Below, one piece after another: positions 27,688 to 36,278 of a stretch of DNA of 64,000 bases (its first letter is position 1; every line of letters starts with the position of its first letter). Below the pieces are notes generated by a model, which was not told the origin of the DNA, searched no databases, and saw nothing but the letters and a program-made list of their open reading frames with translations. Origin of the DNA: Pediococcus acidilactici DSM 20284 (GTDB lineage: Bacteria; Bacillota; Bacilli; Lactobacillales; Lactobacillaceae); NCBI RefSeq assembly GCF_000146325.1, contig NZ_GL397067.1, positions 1,167,660-1,231,659 on the forward strand, in the 5' to 3' direction. Position numbers and translations under genes: made by a program.

Positions 27688-28305
27688 ATGGAACAACAAA
27701 TTACGCAGTTCATCAACGACTTTGGTTACCTCGCAATTGTGCTCTTGATTGCCTTGGAAAACCTTTTGCCGCCGATTCCGTCAGAGATTATTTTGACCTT
27801 TACGGGATTTATGACCCTCACGTCTAAACTGACCTTGTGGGGAAGCGTAATCGCCGCCACGGTAGGTGCCGTTATTGGTGCTTTGCTTTTATACGTAATT
27901 GGTCGCTACTTGAATCCGGAACGCCTACATTGGCTAGTAGCTAGCCGCTTAGGTCGGGGATTGCGCCTAAAAGATAGTGACATTACCAAAGCACAAAGTT
28001 TCTTCCAGCGCCACGGCTTCAAAACGATCTTTTTTGGGCGGTTTGTCCCCGTAATTCGGAGTTTAATTTCAATTCCGGCGGGGATGGCTAAAATGCCGGG
28101 GCTCCTCTTCGTCTTGTTAACCACGGTTGCCACCTTAATTTGGAACTTAGTCCTCATTCTTTTAGGACGAGCAGCGGGCAGCGCATGGGCAGAGGTTTCC
28201 GCAATGGTTGATACGTACGCTTCCGTTGTGGCAATTTTACTAGCTGGAATTCTCCTCATCGGCGGGTTAGTTTATTATTTCAAACGAATTCGCACAAAAG
28301 CTTAA
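27688..28305 (+). CDS. DedA family membrane protein
   Basis: A 205-residue integral membrane protein of the DedA/SNARE-associated family, a group that includes undecaprenyl-phosphate and lipid flippases. It shows ENLLPPIPSEIILTFTGF near the start and FFGRFVPVIRSLISIPAGMAKMP (about 110-132), the paired re-entrant motifs with conserved Glu and Arg. The ATG at 27688 was chosen because an upstream ATGGAGGATTTT supplies the ribosome site. Confidence 0.92.
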   Translation: MEQQITQFINDFGYLAIVLLIALENLLPPIPSEIILTFTGFMTLTSKLTLWGSVIAATVGAVIGALLLYVIGRYLNPERLHWLVASRLGRGLRLKDSDITKAQSFFQRHGFKTIFFGRFVPVIRSLISIPAGMAKMPGLLFVLLTTVATLIWNLVLILLGRAAGSAWAEVSAMVDTYASVVAILLAGILLIGGLVYYFKRIRTKA

Positions 28306-28369
28306 ACCAAGAAATCGTTTTCATGATAAAATAGGGATAATTATAATTTAGTTGGGGAGGACACTCACA

Positions 28370-28579
28370 ATGACCAAAGAACATTATCTTAATAAGCGCC
28401 GCCAACAGGAACTTTTGCCGCTAGTAGCGTTTGAAATCACCGCAACTTTCCTCGCGTATAAAGATATTCTTACCGCAAGTAGTTTCCGACATGGTAACCG
28501 CACCCTTTGGTTATTGGTCGCCCTCATCCAGCCAATCGGACCGTGGCTTTACTTTACTTTCGGCCAGAAATCCGAGTAA
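28370..28579 (+). CDS. Small PLDc_N-like membrane protein
   Basis: A 69-residue protein with a hydrophilic start and two hydrophobic segments, ending in ALIQPIGPWLYFTFGQK. This closing motif resembles the PLDc_N module that precedes cardiolipin synthases, here free-standing. GGGGAGG lies before the ATG at 28370. Probably co-transcribed with the next gene. Confidence 0.65.
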   Translation: MTKEHYLNKRRQQELLPLVAFEITATFLAYKDILTASSFRHGNRTLWLLVALIQPIGPWLYFTFGQKSE

Positions 28580-28601
28580 CGTAGAAGGAAGATGACCCTG
28601 T

Positions 28602-29324
28602 TTGAAAATTCAAGATGCCAGAAGAAGGTTCTTTTGGCTGACAATCTCAATTATTATTAATTCCGCAGCAAATGCTCTGACCATTGCCACTGGAATGGGG
28701 AGTGCAGTTTGGACGGCTTCCGCGGTTAATATTGCACACTGGGTAACCCATTCCACGGATCCAGCCGTGGCCAATCACGTCATGGGGACCGTGTTAGTGA
28801 TCTATGGGGTTGCGGTAGCCTTTCTTGCAATGCTACTTACCCAACGAATGGATTGGACTCGTTTTGTTCGCAACATCCTGTTCGTAGTACCTTTTAGCTA
28901 CCTAGTACAATGGTTTGTGCCGCTTTTTCGGGATTTTTTACGGATTGGTGAACTTCAAGCCAACTTCAGCCACCCCTACCAGCTTGCACTAGATATCATT
29001 ATTGATATTTTTGGGTTATTTTGGGTCGCCACCGCGGTTTCCTTATACCAGCGGGCCAACCTAATCATGCACCCTAACGACGACCTCTCTTACATTCTTC
29101 GTTTTAAGTACCTGCACGGGCGTTCCTCGGCTTCCCAATGGGCAAGTTACGTACCGCCATTAGTAATGACGGTATTGAGCTTGATTGCCAATCATCAAGT
29201 CTGGTCGTTTGGTTTTGGCACGGTTTGGGCTTTCGTCACTCAAGGATATGTCCAGGGCTGGGCCGATGAACACGTGGCGCCTTCTTTTAAACACCACTTT
29301 GTGTTGCAGAAGCCACGGGGATGA
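28602..29324 (+). CDS. YczE/YitT-like multi-pass membrane protein
   Basis: A 240-residue protein with five to six hydrophobic segments, opening RRFFWLTISIIINSAANALTIATG, which resembles the YczE/YyaS/YitT group of uncharacterised permease-like proteins. The likely start is a TTG at 28602-28604, with GAAGGAAG about 11 nt before it; no ATG fits better. It begins 22 nt after the small PLDc_N-like gene. Function unknown. Confidence 0.65.
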   Translation: MKIQDARRRFFWLTISIIINSAANALTIATGMGSAVWTASAVNIAHWVTHSTDPAVANHVMGTVLVIYGVAVAFLAMLLTQRMDWTRFVRNILFVVPFSYLVQWFVPLFRDFLRIGELQANFSHPYQLALDIIIDIFGLFWVATAVSLYQRANLIMHPNDDLSYILRFKYLHGRSSASQWASYVPPLVMTVLSLIANHQVWSFGFGTVWAFVTQGYVQGWADEHVAPSFKHHFVLQKPRG

Positions 29325-29347
29325 AAGTTTAATAATTAGGCTATCTA

Positions 29348-29500
29348 AAAAAGAGAGTGGGGCAAAAGTCGGGTAGTTTGCGAGCATTAACTGAAAATTG
29401 CCCATTATGCCTGATTTTGGCATGATGGGCAATTTTTGGTTAAGCGGAACAAACTGACTTTTGGCACCCGTTTTGGCTCTATTGAAGTCAAAACGCCAAA
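29348..29500 (+). repeat. Dispersed repeat, copy C
   Basis: GAGTGGGGCAAAAGTCGGGT, TTTGCGAGCATTAACTGAAA, a palindrome (29394-29440) with arms TTGCCC and GGGCAA, GGTTAAGCGGAACAAACTGA, CTTTTGGCACCCGTTTTGGC and CTATTGAAGTCAAAACGCCA. The best preserved forward copy. It lies between the convergent YczE-like gene and oatA. Confidence 0.85.
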
Positions 29501-29502
29501 AT

Positions 29503-29546
29503 AAAAACGATTCATGAGGAAGTTTCAACTCATGAACCGTTTTTTG
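29503..29546 (+). terminator. Intrinsic terminator after the YczE-like gene
   Basis: Arms AAACGATTCATGAG and CTCATGAACCGTTT followed by TTTTTTG on the plus strand, directly after repeat copy C. Confidence 0.8.
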
Positions 29547-29640
29547 TTTAAAGACTTTTGTCACAACCTCTTTTTAAAATTTGGATGACATATTTACTCA
29601 CGTTAACAAATAATTTTTTCAATCCCTAACTTCAAGCCCT

Positions 29641-31566
29641 TCATTGCACTGCCTTAATAATTGCCTTTGCTACTAGCGACGCGTATTCTTTCGAGCCCTC
29701 TGGATTAGGGTGAACGTGGTCGCCGTAGAACCAACCGGGTTGGTTCTTAGCGGGGCCGTTCCAATCGATAATTTGCAAATTATCATACTTCTTCGTAGCT
29801 TTATTCAAGGTTTGGTTAACCGAACCTTCCCAAGTTTGGGTAGGTACGTGGACGTTAACCCAGAAGAGCTTCCGGTGCTTACCGACCACCTTTTCAATAG
29901 CGTCGATTTGTTTAGCATTTACCGGGCCATTTGCGCCTAAATTAATTAGCACGTTGTCGCTCAGTTGTCCTTGTTTCTTCATGGAAGTTAGTAATCCCGG
30001 TGCTTCATCCACCTGTCGACCAACCTTAGCGGACATAAACGCGGTTGGGAAGATTTCTTGCAAATCGGCTCCCGTATCTTCTAGAACGGAATCGCCTACT
30101 CCAGTTAATGGAATTGACTTAGCTGCGCCCATTTCTTGGTCCGTTAGATGATACTTTTGAGCAATTGCCTTTTCTTTCTTAGTTAACTTAACGTGTTTAT
30201 CCTTAGATTTGGCATGGTCTTTTTGCGCTTCCTTTTGTTTTTTCAGCGCAACAGCATTTTTACGGTCCGTAGCCTTGCTATTTTTGGCCAGCTTAGCCTG
30301 TAAATCATCAGTTTTTTGCGAGACTTTTTCTGGAGCAGTGACTGCGCCAAAAATTGCCACGAAGGTAACAAACAAGACGGCTGCCACACCTACGTGACGC
30401 CATTTAAATCCTGATTCGATATCGAACATCTCCTTCAAGAAACGGCCTAGATGACGATAATCAAACTGTGCTAACGGAATCTCAACAAACCGGTAGGACA
30501 GTTCACTCAACACTAAAATAATTACTAGCGGAGCGATCGTATTTAAAACTGGATGCGCCGCAATGTTGGTAACCTTTTGTTCATAAAACACCATCACCGG
30601 TAATTGGTACATGTAAATACCGTACGACCGGCTTCCTAACCATTTGAAAACTGGATTAGTCAACGCTCGATTCCAAATAAAAGCCGGATGGGCAATGATG
30701 GCAATCATCAATACTGACAATACCGAAAAAATAAAGATTCCGCCATAGTAAGGCCACGCAGAAGTCCCTGGCATGGTGAAGAATGACGTGATCATTAACG
30801 CCATGATGATCAATCCGATAATGTTTGCAACGGCATTTTTATGCAAATCAAGGTTTTTCTTCAACCTAGTAGAAGGCCAAATAAAAGCCAACGCCGCACC
30901 AATCAAGAAGGGCGCTACCCGGGTATCCGTACCGTAATAAACACGGTTAACCGTGTCCGGATGGTACAGAATTGCCATGATCATTGCTGAAATCACGCTA
31001 AGCGAGAACAGGATCCCCGCTACCTGCACCCGACGATGGGTGTAAATTTTTAACAACACAATTAGTAAAAGCGGCCAAATAAAATAGTATTGTCCGAGTA
31101 CCGACAAATACCATAAATGGGTAAAGGGTGACTCCCCATTATACCGGTCAAAGTATGACTGCCCGTGACCCACCAGCCACCAGTTGTATACGAAGGTCAG
31201 GTTGGTCAAGATTATGCTTCGGATATGCGACAATAAATTATGCGCGAAGATGGTCATATAAGCGGTGCTCGCCACCAACACAACGACTAGGGTCGGATAT
31301 AACCTCCGCAGCCGGCGTAAATAAAAAGCCCCTAATTTTATTTTCCCCGTACGATCCCATTCCTGAATAAAAATATCCGTGATTAAGTACCCAGATACCG
31401 CAAAAAAGATTGGCACCCCGAGATACCCTCCCGGAACCTTATAAGGCATTAGATGGTAGAAAATAACTCCTAAAAGTGCCAACACGCGCAAACCATCAAA
31501 TCCAGTAATGTAGCGGCGCGCCCCCGTATTTTTGTATTCTAAAGAAACTTCATCAAACTCTTTCAT
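29641..31566 (-). CDS. oatA: Peptidoglycan O-acetyltransferase OatA
   Basis: Transfers acetyl groups to the C6 hydroxyl of muramic acid, protecting the wall from lysozyme. 641 residues: an acyltransferase-3 membrane domain with about ten segments (about 15-375), a Lys/Ala-rich linker (about 410-470), and an extracellular SGNH domain with Ser493 in GVGDSV, block III Asn in GANG, and the Asp616/His619 pair in GDHVH. Full length for the family. A promoter-like TTGGAT-17-TATGAT lies upstream on the minus strand. Confidence 0.92.
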   Translation of the reverse strand: MKEFDEVSLEYKNTGARRYITGFDGLRVLALLGVIFYHLMPYKVPGGYLGVPIFFAVSGYLITDIFIQEWDRTGKIKLGAFYLRRLRRLYPTLVVVLVASTAYMTIFAHNLLSHIRSIILTNLTFVYNWWLVGHGQSYFDRYNGESPFTHLWYLSVLGQYYFIWPLLLIVLLKIYTHRRVQVAGILFSLSVISAMIMAILYHPDTVNRVYYGTDTRVAPFLIGAALAFIWPSTRLKKNLDLHKNAVANIIGLIIMALMITSFFTMPGTSAWPYYGGIFIFSVLSVLMIAIIAHPAFIWNRALTNPVFKWLGSRSYGIYMYQLPVMVFYEQKVTNIAAHPVLNTIAPLVIILVLSELSYRFVEIPLAQFDYRHLGRFLKEMFDIESGFKWRHVGVAAVLFVTFVAIFGAVTAPEKVSQKTDDLQAKLAKNSKATDRKNAVALKKQKEAQKDHAKSKDKHVKLTKKEKAIAQKYHLTDQEMGAAKSIPLTGVGDSVLEDTGADLQEIFPTAFMSAKVGRQVDEAPGLLTSMKKQGQLSDNVLINLGANGPVNAKQIDAIEKVVGKHRKLFWVNVHVPTQTWEGSVNQTLNKATKKYDNLQIIDWNGPAKNQPGWFYGDHVHPNPEGSKEYASLVAKAIIKAVQ

Positions 31567-31870
31567 TCACGCTTACCTCTAACATCCAAAATAAACAACT
31601 TTTTCTCCCCCATAAACGTTGATTAACTATGTACGCTCAATGATTAATATCATATAATAACCATTCCAAATATCCAACTATATGTGTAAAACATTTTTAA
31701 TTTTTATCTAATTCCTACATTAATGTAAACAAAAAAGGGAGGTTTGCATACCAAACATCCGCCCATGAAGTACCAGAGATGATTTTACCACCCCATCATC
31801 ACTTATTAAAATCGTGAATTGGCGTGGTAAGATAGCTATAACTTTGAAATTAAGAAAGGAATTCTCATTC
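31567..31870. other. Divergent intergenic region, oatA and LOG genes
   Basis: AT-rich and without a gene. It holds the likely oatA promoter, a hairpin (31738-31765, arms GGGAGGTTTG and CAAACATCCGCCC) followed on the minus strand by TTTTTTG but with no minus-strand gene upstream, and a TATAAC near 31837 that may be the -10 for the LOG gene. Confidence 0.5.
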
Positions 31871-32434
31871 ATGAAAAAAATCGCAGTATTTTGTGGCGCT
31901 GCCGAAGGTGAATCTCCCCGCTATACCGCAGCTGCTCAACAATTAGGTAAGTACTTAGCAAACCATCAAATGGGGCTAGTATACGGTGGTGGCAAATACG
32001 GATTAATGGGGCAAATTGCCACAGCTGTCTTAGAATCCGGCGGCTACGTCGAAGGAATCATCCCTCAGAACCTTGCCGATCGCGGTGCTAGTTACTCAGC
32101 AATTTCTAAACTAGAAGTCGTTGAAAACATGCCGGTCCGCAAGCAACGGATGATGGAGCTTGCGGATGGCTTCGTGGCACTCCCCGGAGGACCCGGCACC
32201 CTTGAAGAAATTGCAGAAGTGTACTCTTGGTCATTAATTGGTGAAAATGCCAAGCCGTGCGCCCTTTACAACGTTGCCCATTACTACGATGCCTTGCAAG
32301 AATTCTATGATCGCATGGTTAAAAATGGATTCTTAGCCAAACCCGCGCGTGAAAAATTACTATTTTCGGATTCATTAGACGAGATTTTTCAATTCATCAA
32401 TAGTTACACCCCGCCTGCAATCCGGCAATACTAA
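31871..32434 (+). CDS. LOG family nucleotide 5'-monophosphate phosphoribohydrolase
   Basis: A 187-residue Rossmann protein of the TIGR00730/LOG family, which releases bases from nucleoside monophosphates. It has the N-terminal CGAAEGESPRY and the catalytic PGGPGTLEEIAEV (about 95-107), matching the PGGxGTxxE signature. The ATG at 31871 was chosen for its ribosome site (AAGGAA) and family N-terminus. Its 3' end overlaps the next, convergent gene by 4 nt. Confidence 0.9.
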   Translation: MKKIAVFCGAAEGESPRYTAAAQQLGKYLANHQMGLVYGGGKYGLMGQIATAVLESGGYVEGIIPQNLADRGASYSAISKLEVVENMPVRKQRMMELADGFVALPGGPGTLEEIAEVYSWSLIGENAKPCALYNVAHYYDALQEFYDRMVKNGFLAKPAREKLLFSDSLDEIFQFINSYTPPAIRQY

Positions 32435-32721
32435 GCCAGAAGCGACACCACTAATAGGATTGTCACAATCACCCGGACTACAAAATGAGGCCAGTTAATA
32501 TTGAAAAAAATTAACTGCCCGTTAACTAACGAAACCGGCAACACCAGTATTAATCCGGCTATCCCTAGCCACGGCTGGATAAAATTTAGCAACATTAACG
32601 CTCCCACAATGATGTTAGCCGCCATAATCCAGGTTTCTACCTGTGCTTCAATTCGAAGTGCACTATAAATCAAGAAACCTCCGTATAACATAGTTAATAT
32701 GATTCCAACGGTATGTGTCAT
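32431..32721 (-). CDS. Small multi-pass membrane protein, unknown
   Basis: A 96-residue, very hydrophobic protein with about four membrane segments and almost no charged residues. Not recognised. The ATG at 32719-32721 follows GGGGAG; a GTG three codons earlier is possible. Convergent and overlapping with the LOG gene by 4 nt. Confidence 0.6.
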   Translation of the reverse strand: MTHTVGIILTMLYGGFLIYSALRIEAQVETWIMAANIIVGALMLLNFIQPWLGIAGLILVLPVSLVNGQLIFFNINWPHFVVRVIVTILLVVSLLA

Positions 32722-32818
32722 TGTGGCCACTCCCCATAATTTATATTGAAGAAATCGTTATCTTTTACTAATTCCATTGTAACAATATTGTGGCAAAAAT
32801 TAAGAATAAAGTTTACGG

Positions 32819-32862
32819 TTGACATCTTACTCATTTATTTATATAGTTAGTCACATGAGTAA
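32819..32862 (+). promoter_or_regulatory. bceAB-type promoter with flanking 8-bp inverted repeat
   Basis: TTGACA (32819-32824), 17-bp spacer, TATAGT (32842-32847). TTACTCAT (32827-32834) and ATGAGTAA (32855-32862) form a perfect inverted repeat spanning the -10, a good position for a repressor or regulator. Confidence 0.65.
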
Positions 32863-32887
32863 TTAAGTAATTCGGGAGGGACTTTTT

Positions 32888-33646
32888 ATGAACAACCAAA
32901 ATATTGTTAGTGTTTCGGACTTGCGGAAAACTTATGGGGGAAAAAACGAACGGCAATACGAAGCACTAAAGGGAATTAATTTTGATGTTCAAACAGGGGA
33001 ATTTGTGGGAATCATGGGAGCATCTGGTTCCGGTAAAACCACCCTATTGAACATGTTGGCAACTTTAGATAAGCCAACTAGTGGACAGGTACTAATTAAC
33101 CAACAGGACGTTACTCGCCTAAAGGGAAATCAAATCGCTGATTTCCGTTCTAAAGAAATTGGTTTTATTTTCCAAGATTTTAACCTTTTGGAAACTTTGA
33201 CGGCGGAAGAAAACATCGCTTTACCACTTTCTTTGCAAGGCGTTCGTCGCAGCGCTATTAAACAAGCGGTTCACGCCGTTGCAGAAACTTTGTCGATCCA
33301 AGACCTATTGCGAAAGTACCCAACTGAACTTTCTGGTGGGCAAAAGCAACGGGTTGCCGCTGCCCGGGCCATCGTTCATCAACCAGCATTACTATTGGGT
33401 GACGAACCAACTGGAGCTTTGGATTCTAATAGTGCACGAGAAATGTTGGAATTATTGACGGATATTAACCAAAAACAAGGCGTTTCCGTCCTCTTAGTTA
33501 CCCACGATCCGTTCTCAGCAAGCTTCTGTCAACGAATCCTCTTCATTAAAGACGGGGTCATTGGCCAAGAATTGCGGCGCAACGGTACCTCACGTTCTGA
33601 GTTCTATCAAGAAATTCTTGAAAAACTCGGTACGTTTGAACAGTAG
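32888..33646 (+). CDS. BceA-like ABC transporter ATPase
   Basis: A 252-residue ATPase of the MacB/BceA class. Walker A GASGSGKT (44-51), LSGGQKQR signature, Walker B LLLGDEPTGALD and switch His in LLVTHD are intact. It pairs with the large permease 12 nt downstream. Such modules remove or release cell-wall antibiotics such as bacitracin and antimicrobial peptides. GGGAGG precedes the ATG. No BceRS-type two-component genes are adjacent. Confidence 0.9.
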   Translation: MNNQNIVSVSDLRKTYGGKNERQYEALKGINFDVQTGEFVGIMGASGSGKTTLLNMLATLDKPTSGQVLINQQDVTRLKGNQIADFRSKEIGFIFQDFNLLETLTAEENIALPLSLQGVRRSAIKQAVHAVAETLSIQDLLRKYPTELSGGQKQRVAAARAIVHQPALLLGDEPTGALDSNSAREMLELLTDINQKQGVSVLLVTHDPFSASFCQRILFIKDGVIGQELRRNGTSRSEFYQEILEKLGTFEQ

Positions 33647-33658
33647 GAGGTTTGCATA

Positions 33659-35464
33659 ATGTTACTCAGACTAGCTCTATCTAATATTAAAAACCACCTG
33701 CGTGACTACGTAGTTTTACTAACCGGTTTAGTGATGTCTTCGGCAATTTTCTACATGTTTGCCAACTTGGCAACTAACGAAGGATTTATCAAGGCAAATG
33801 CTACTTTTAAGTATGCTAGCCCCGTCTTTATATTTGGGGAAGTTTTATTGGTAATTATCACGTTTGTTTACGTAATGTACGCTAATTCGTTCCTATTAAA
33901 TATGCGCCTTCATGATTATGGATTATTCATGATGCTAGGCGCAAAAAAACGGCGCGTTGGTAGTTTGATGGTTTTCGAAACCATGACCGTCGGAATTATT
34001 GCTACCGTCTTAGGTTTACTGCTAGGTGTGGGATTAACTGGTGGGATTTCACAATTGCTATTCCACCGCTTCGGGTTAGAAATTCACAACTTCAACCCCA
34101 TTTACTTCAAGGCAATTCTGGTAACAGTCTTGTTGTACTTGATTTTGTTCTTCATTGCTGCGCTGTTTAACTTACAATCTTTAGTCCGGAAACCAGTCTT
34201 AAAGCTTCTTAAGCAAACTGACACCGTCGACCGGATTAAAATTAATCCAATTGGTCTACTCTTTTCTGGCGTTGCCGGGATTGTTCTTGTAGGGATTGGT
34301 TATTACGCACTCGCTAAAATTGTAGACCTTCAGCTTTCTGCAATTCCGATTGCTTTAGTTACCATCGTAGTTGGTAGTTTCTTGATTTTCCGCTCTAGCA
34401 TGACGCTGATTATTCATTGGCTAAAGAATTCAGGATTTGCTCAACGCAAACTAAATACCTTTACCTTATCGCAAATCATGTTTCGAATTCGAGATTATAA
34501 CAAGATTCTAACGATCACTTCGTTACTATTTGCTTTGGCATTAGGGGCTATCACCGTTGGGGCTGCTTTCAATCGTGAAATTGATTCCACGGCTCAATTA
34601 CAAAGCTCCTTTACGCTTGCTTTAAATAACCCCACTGCCAAAGAAAAACGGTTAGTTAAGCAACTGAAGAATGCTGAAGTCGTTAGTTATGATCAAAAAT
34701 TTGCTAACTCACACGTTTACTATAATGAAGACCAATTTGAACAACATCCATTTTATACCATAAAATACAACCCCAGCACGGATCACCCTGCTGATGCCAA
34801 ACGGGTTAAAATTTCATTGAGTGATTTAAAAAATGATGCTAGCCGGAGTATCGACTTTATTGGCTTAGGTGGCTCAAAAATTGATACTACGCCACAATTT
34901 TACTCTACTAGTGAATTTAACCAGCTTAACGGCGAAAAGGGTACCGTCAGCGTTATCACCGTCAAAGACATCGGTATAAACCGCGATGTTCTACAAAAAC
35001 TTAATGATTTGCAAACTAAGGCTCATCCACAACCTGAAGAATTCACCATGGGTGTAGGTGCTTTTAAAGCTTACTTGCTAGCTAGCGGCATATACGGTGG
35101 GCTTGAATTCATTGGTTACTTCTTGGGAATTGCGTTCTTAGCAATGTTAGCAAGCTGCTTAATGTTCAAGATTCTTTCTGGAACGCGTCAAGATACTGTT
35201 CGCTACAACCTTCTAAACAAAATTGGAACTCGGCGCTCCTTGATGAAGAAAAGCATTAACCGCGAAATCTTTATCTTGTTTGCTCTTCCAGGAATTTTAG
35301 GAATCATTGACGTTTGGTTTGGACTTCAAATGTTCAAGCCACTCTTACACGACCCGTACTACAACATTCAATATCTAACCATCTTTTTTGTAGTAGTATA
35401 CTTGGCTTACTATCTTTTAACCACTTGGATTTACAAGCTAATCGTGTTACCGAAGAAGAAATAA
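33659..35464 (+). CDS. BceB-like FtsX-domain ABC permease
   Basis: A 601-residue permease with the ten-helix BceB layout: an N-terminal helix (about 17-37), FtsX bundle, and an extracellular domain of about 150 residues between helices 7 and 8 (about 310-460), followed by three C-terminal helices. The extracellular domain is shorter than in typical Bacillus BceB. GGAGG precedes the ATG. Followed by a partial repeat (copy G). Confidence 0.88.
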   Translation: MLLRLALSNIKNHLRDYVVLLTGLVMSSAIFYMFANLATNEGFIKANATFKYASPVFIFGEVLLVIITFVYVMYANSFLLNMRLHDYGLFMMLGAKKRRVGSLMVFETMTVGIIATVLGLLLGVGLTGGISQLLFHRFGLEIHNFNPIYFKAILVTVLLYLILFFIAALFNLQSLVRKPVLKLLKQTDTVDRIKINPIGLLFSGVAGIVLVGIGYYALAKIVDLQLSAIPIALVTIVVGSFLIFRSSMTLIIHWLKNSGFAQRKLNTFTLSQIMFRIRDYNKILTITSLLFALALGAITVGAAFNREIDSTAQLQSSFTLALNNPTAKEKRLVKQLKNAEVVSYDQKFANSHVYYNEDQFEQHPFYTIKYNPSTDHPADAKRVKISLSDLKNDASRSIDFIGLGGSKIDTTPQFYSTSEFNQLNGEKGTVSVITVKDIGINRDVLQKLNDLQTKAHPQPEEFTMGVGAFKAYLLASGIYGGLEFIGYFLGIAFLAMLASCLMFKILSGTRQDTVRYNLLNKIGTRRSLMKKSINREIFILFALPGILGIIDVWFGLQMFKPLLHDPYYNIQYLTIFFVVVYLAYYLLTTWIYKLIVLPKKK

Positions 35465-35502
35465 AAACACAATAGTAGCAAACGTGGCTGAAAAAAGCCG
35501 TG

Positions 35503-35575
35503 GTAAAAGTCAGTTTGTTCTGTACTAACTAAAAAATGGTCATTATGTCTGTCCTAGACATAATGACCATTTTCT
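35503..35575 (-). repeat. Dispersed repeat, partial copy G
   Basis: GTAAAAGTCAGTTTGTTCTG leads into a palindrome with arms AAAATGGTCATTATGTCT and AGACATAATGACCATTTT. It lies between the convergent bceB-type gene and the endonuclease III-like gene, overlapping the latter's stop region. Confidence 0.7.
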
Positions 35576-36162
35576 TCTGCTCTCTTTTTCCCATCATTCA
35601 CAATCATCGCATGAAAATTCTTCCATTGCTCCGAAGTTAAGTCCAATTCTTTCTCCACCATTTTTTTCGCCGCTTCATACCCCTTAGGTAACGGGCAGCC
35701 CATTCTTTCAAAAAGTCTTCTACTGTATTTATCGGCGATGAATCCTGCGTGCTCAAACGCGTACATCATTACGTAATCCGCCGTTTCTGGGCCAACCCCG
35801 TGTAATGCAAGCAACTCCGCTCGAAGTTGGCTTGAAGTCAAATTCTGAATCCGTAAAACCGAAAAATCGTAGCCCTTCGCCCATTGTAAAATATTTTTAA
35901 TGGCGGCCGCCTTTCGCGTATAAAACCCACTCGGACGGACGTTTTGCTGCAATTCTTCGTCACTTAGTTCTAAAATTAACTTCGGATTGAAGTTAAAATT
36001 TAGTTTCAAGCTGTTTAAACTAGGGACCACGTTTCGCCAACTAGTATTTTGTACTAAAATTCCTCCGTACACGACTTCCCAGGGTGTTTCCTGCCATTCT
36101 TCCAGCCAAGGTTGCTTCCCCATTCGAGCGTACATCGTTTGATAAATTGTTTTAACCTGCAC
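35554..36162 (-). CDS. Endonuclease III-like HhH-GPD DNA glycosylase without Fe-S cluster
   Basis: A 202-residue base-excision repair glycosylase. The helix-hairpin-helix is LLALHGVGPETADYVMMYAF and the catalytic Asp lies in FIADKYSRRLF. The usual catalytic Lys position of endonuclease III reads Glu, and the C-terminal four-cysteine cluster is absent, as in the MagIII-type 3-methyladenine glycosylases. I chose the GTG at 36160-36162 because GGAGG lies 8 nt upstream, inside what would otherwise be coding sequence from the ATG at 36183. Confidence 0.82.
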   Translation of the reverse strand: MQVKTIYQTMYARMGKQPWLEEWQETPWEVVYGGILVQNTSWRNVVPSLNSLKLNFNFNPKLILELSDEELQQNVRPSGFYTRKAAAIKNILQWAKGYDFSVLRIQNLTSSQLRAELLALHGVGPETADYVMMYAFEHAGFIADKYSRRLFERMGCPLPKGYEAAKKMVEKELDLTSEQWKNFHAMIVNDGKKRAEENGHYV

Positions 36163-36278
36163 CGTTGCCACCTCCGTCCCCATTATATCGGCGAATTTTA
36201 AAAAAATTATTATAAAAGGCCTAAAATTATTAGATTTGCGTTAGAATAGAAGATAATTAATATAAAGGAGTCCTGAAT

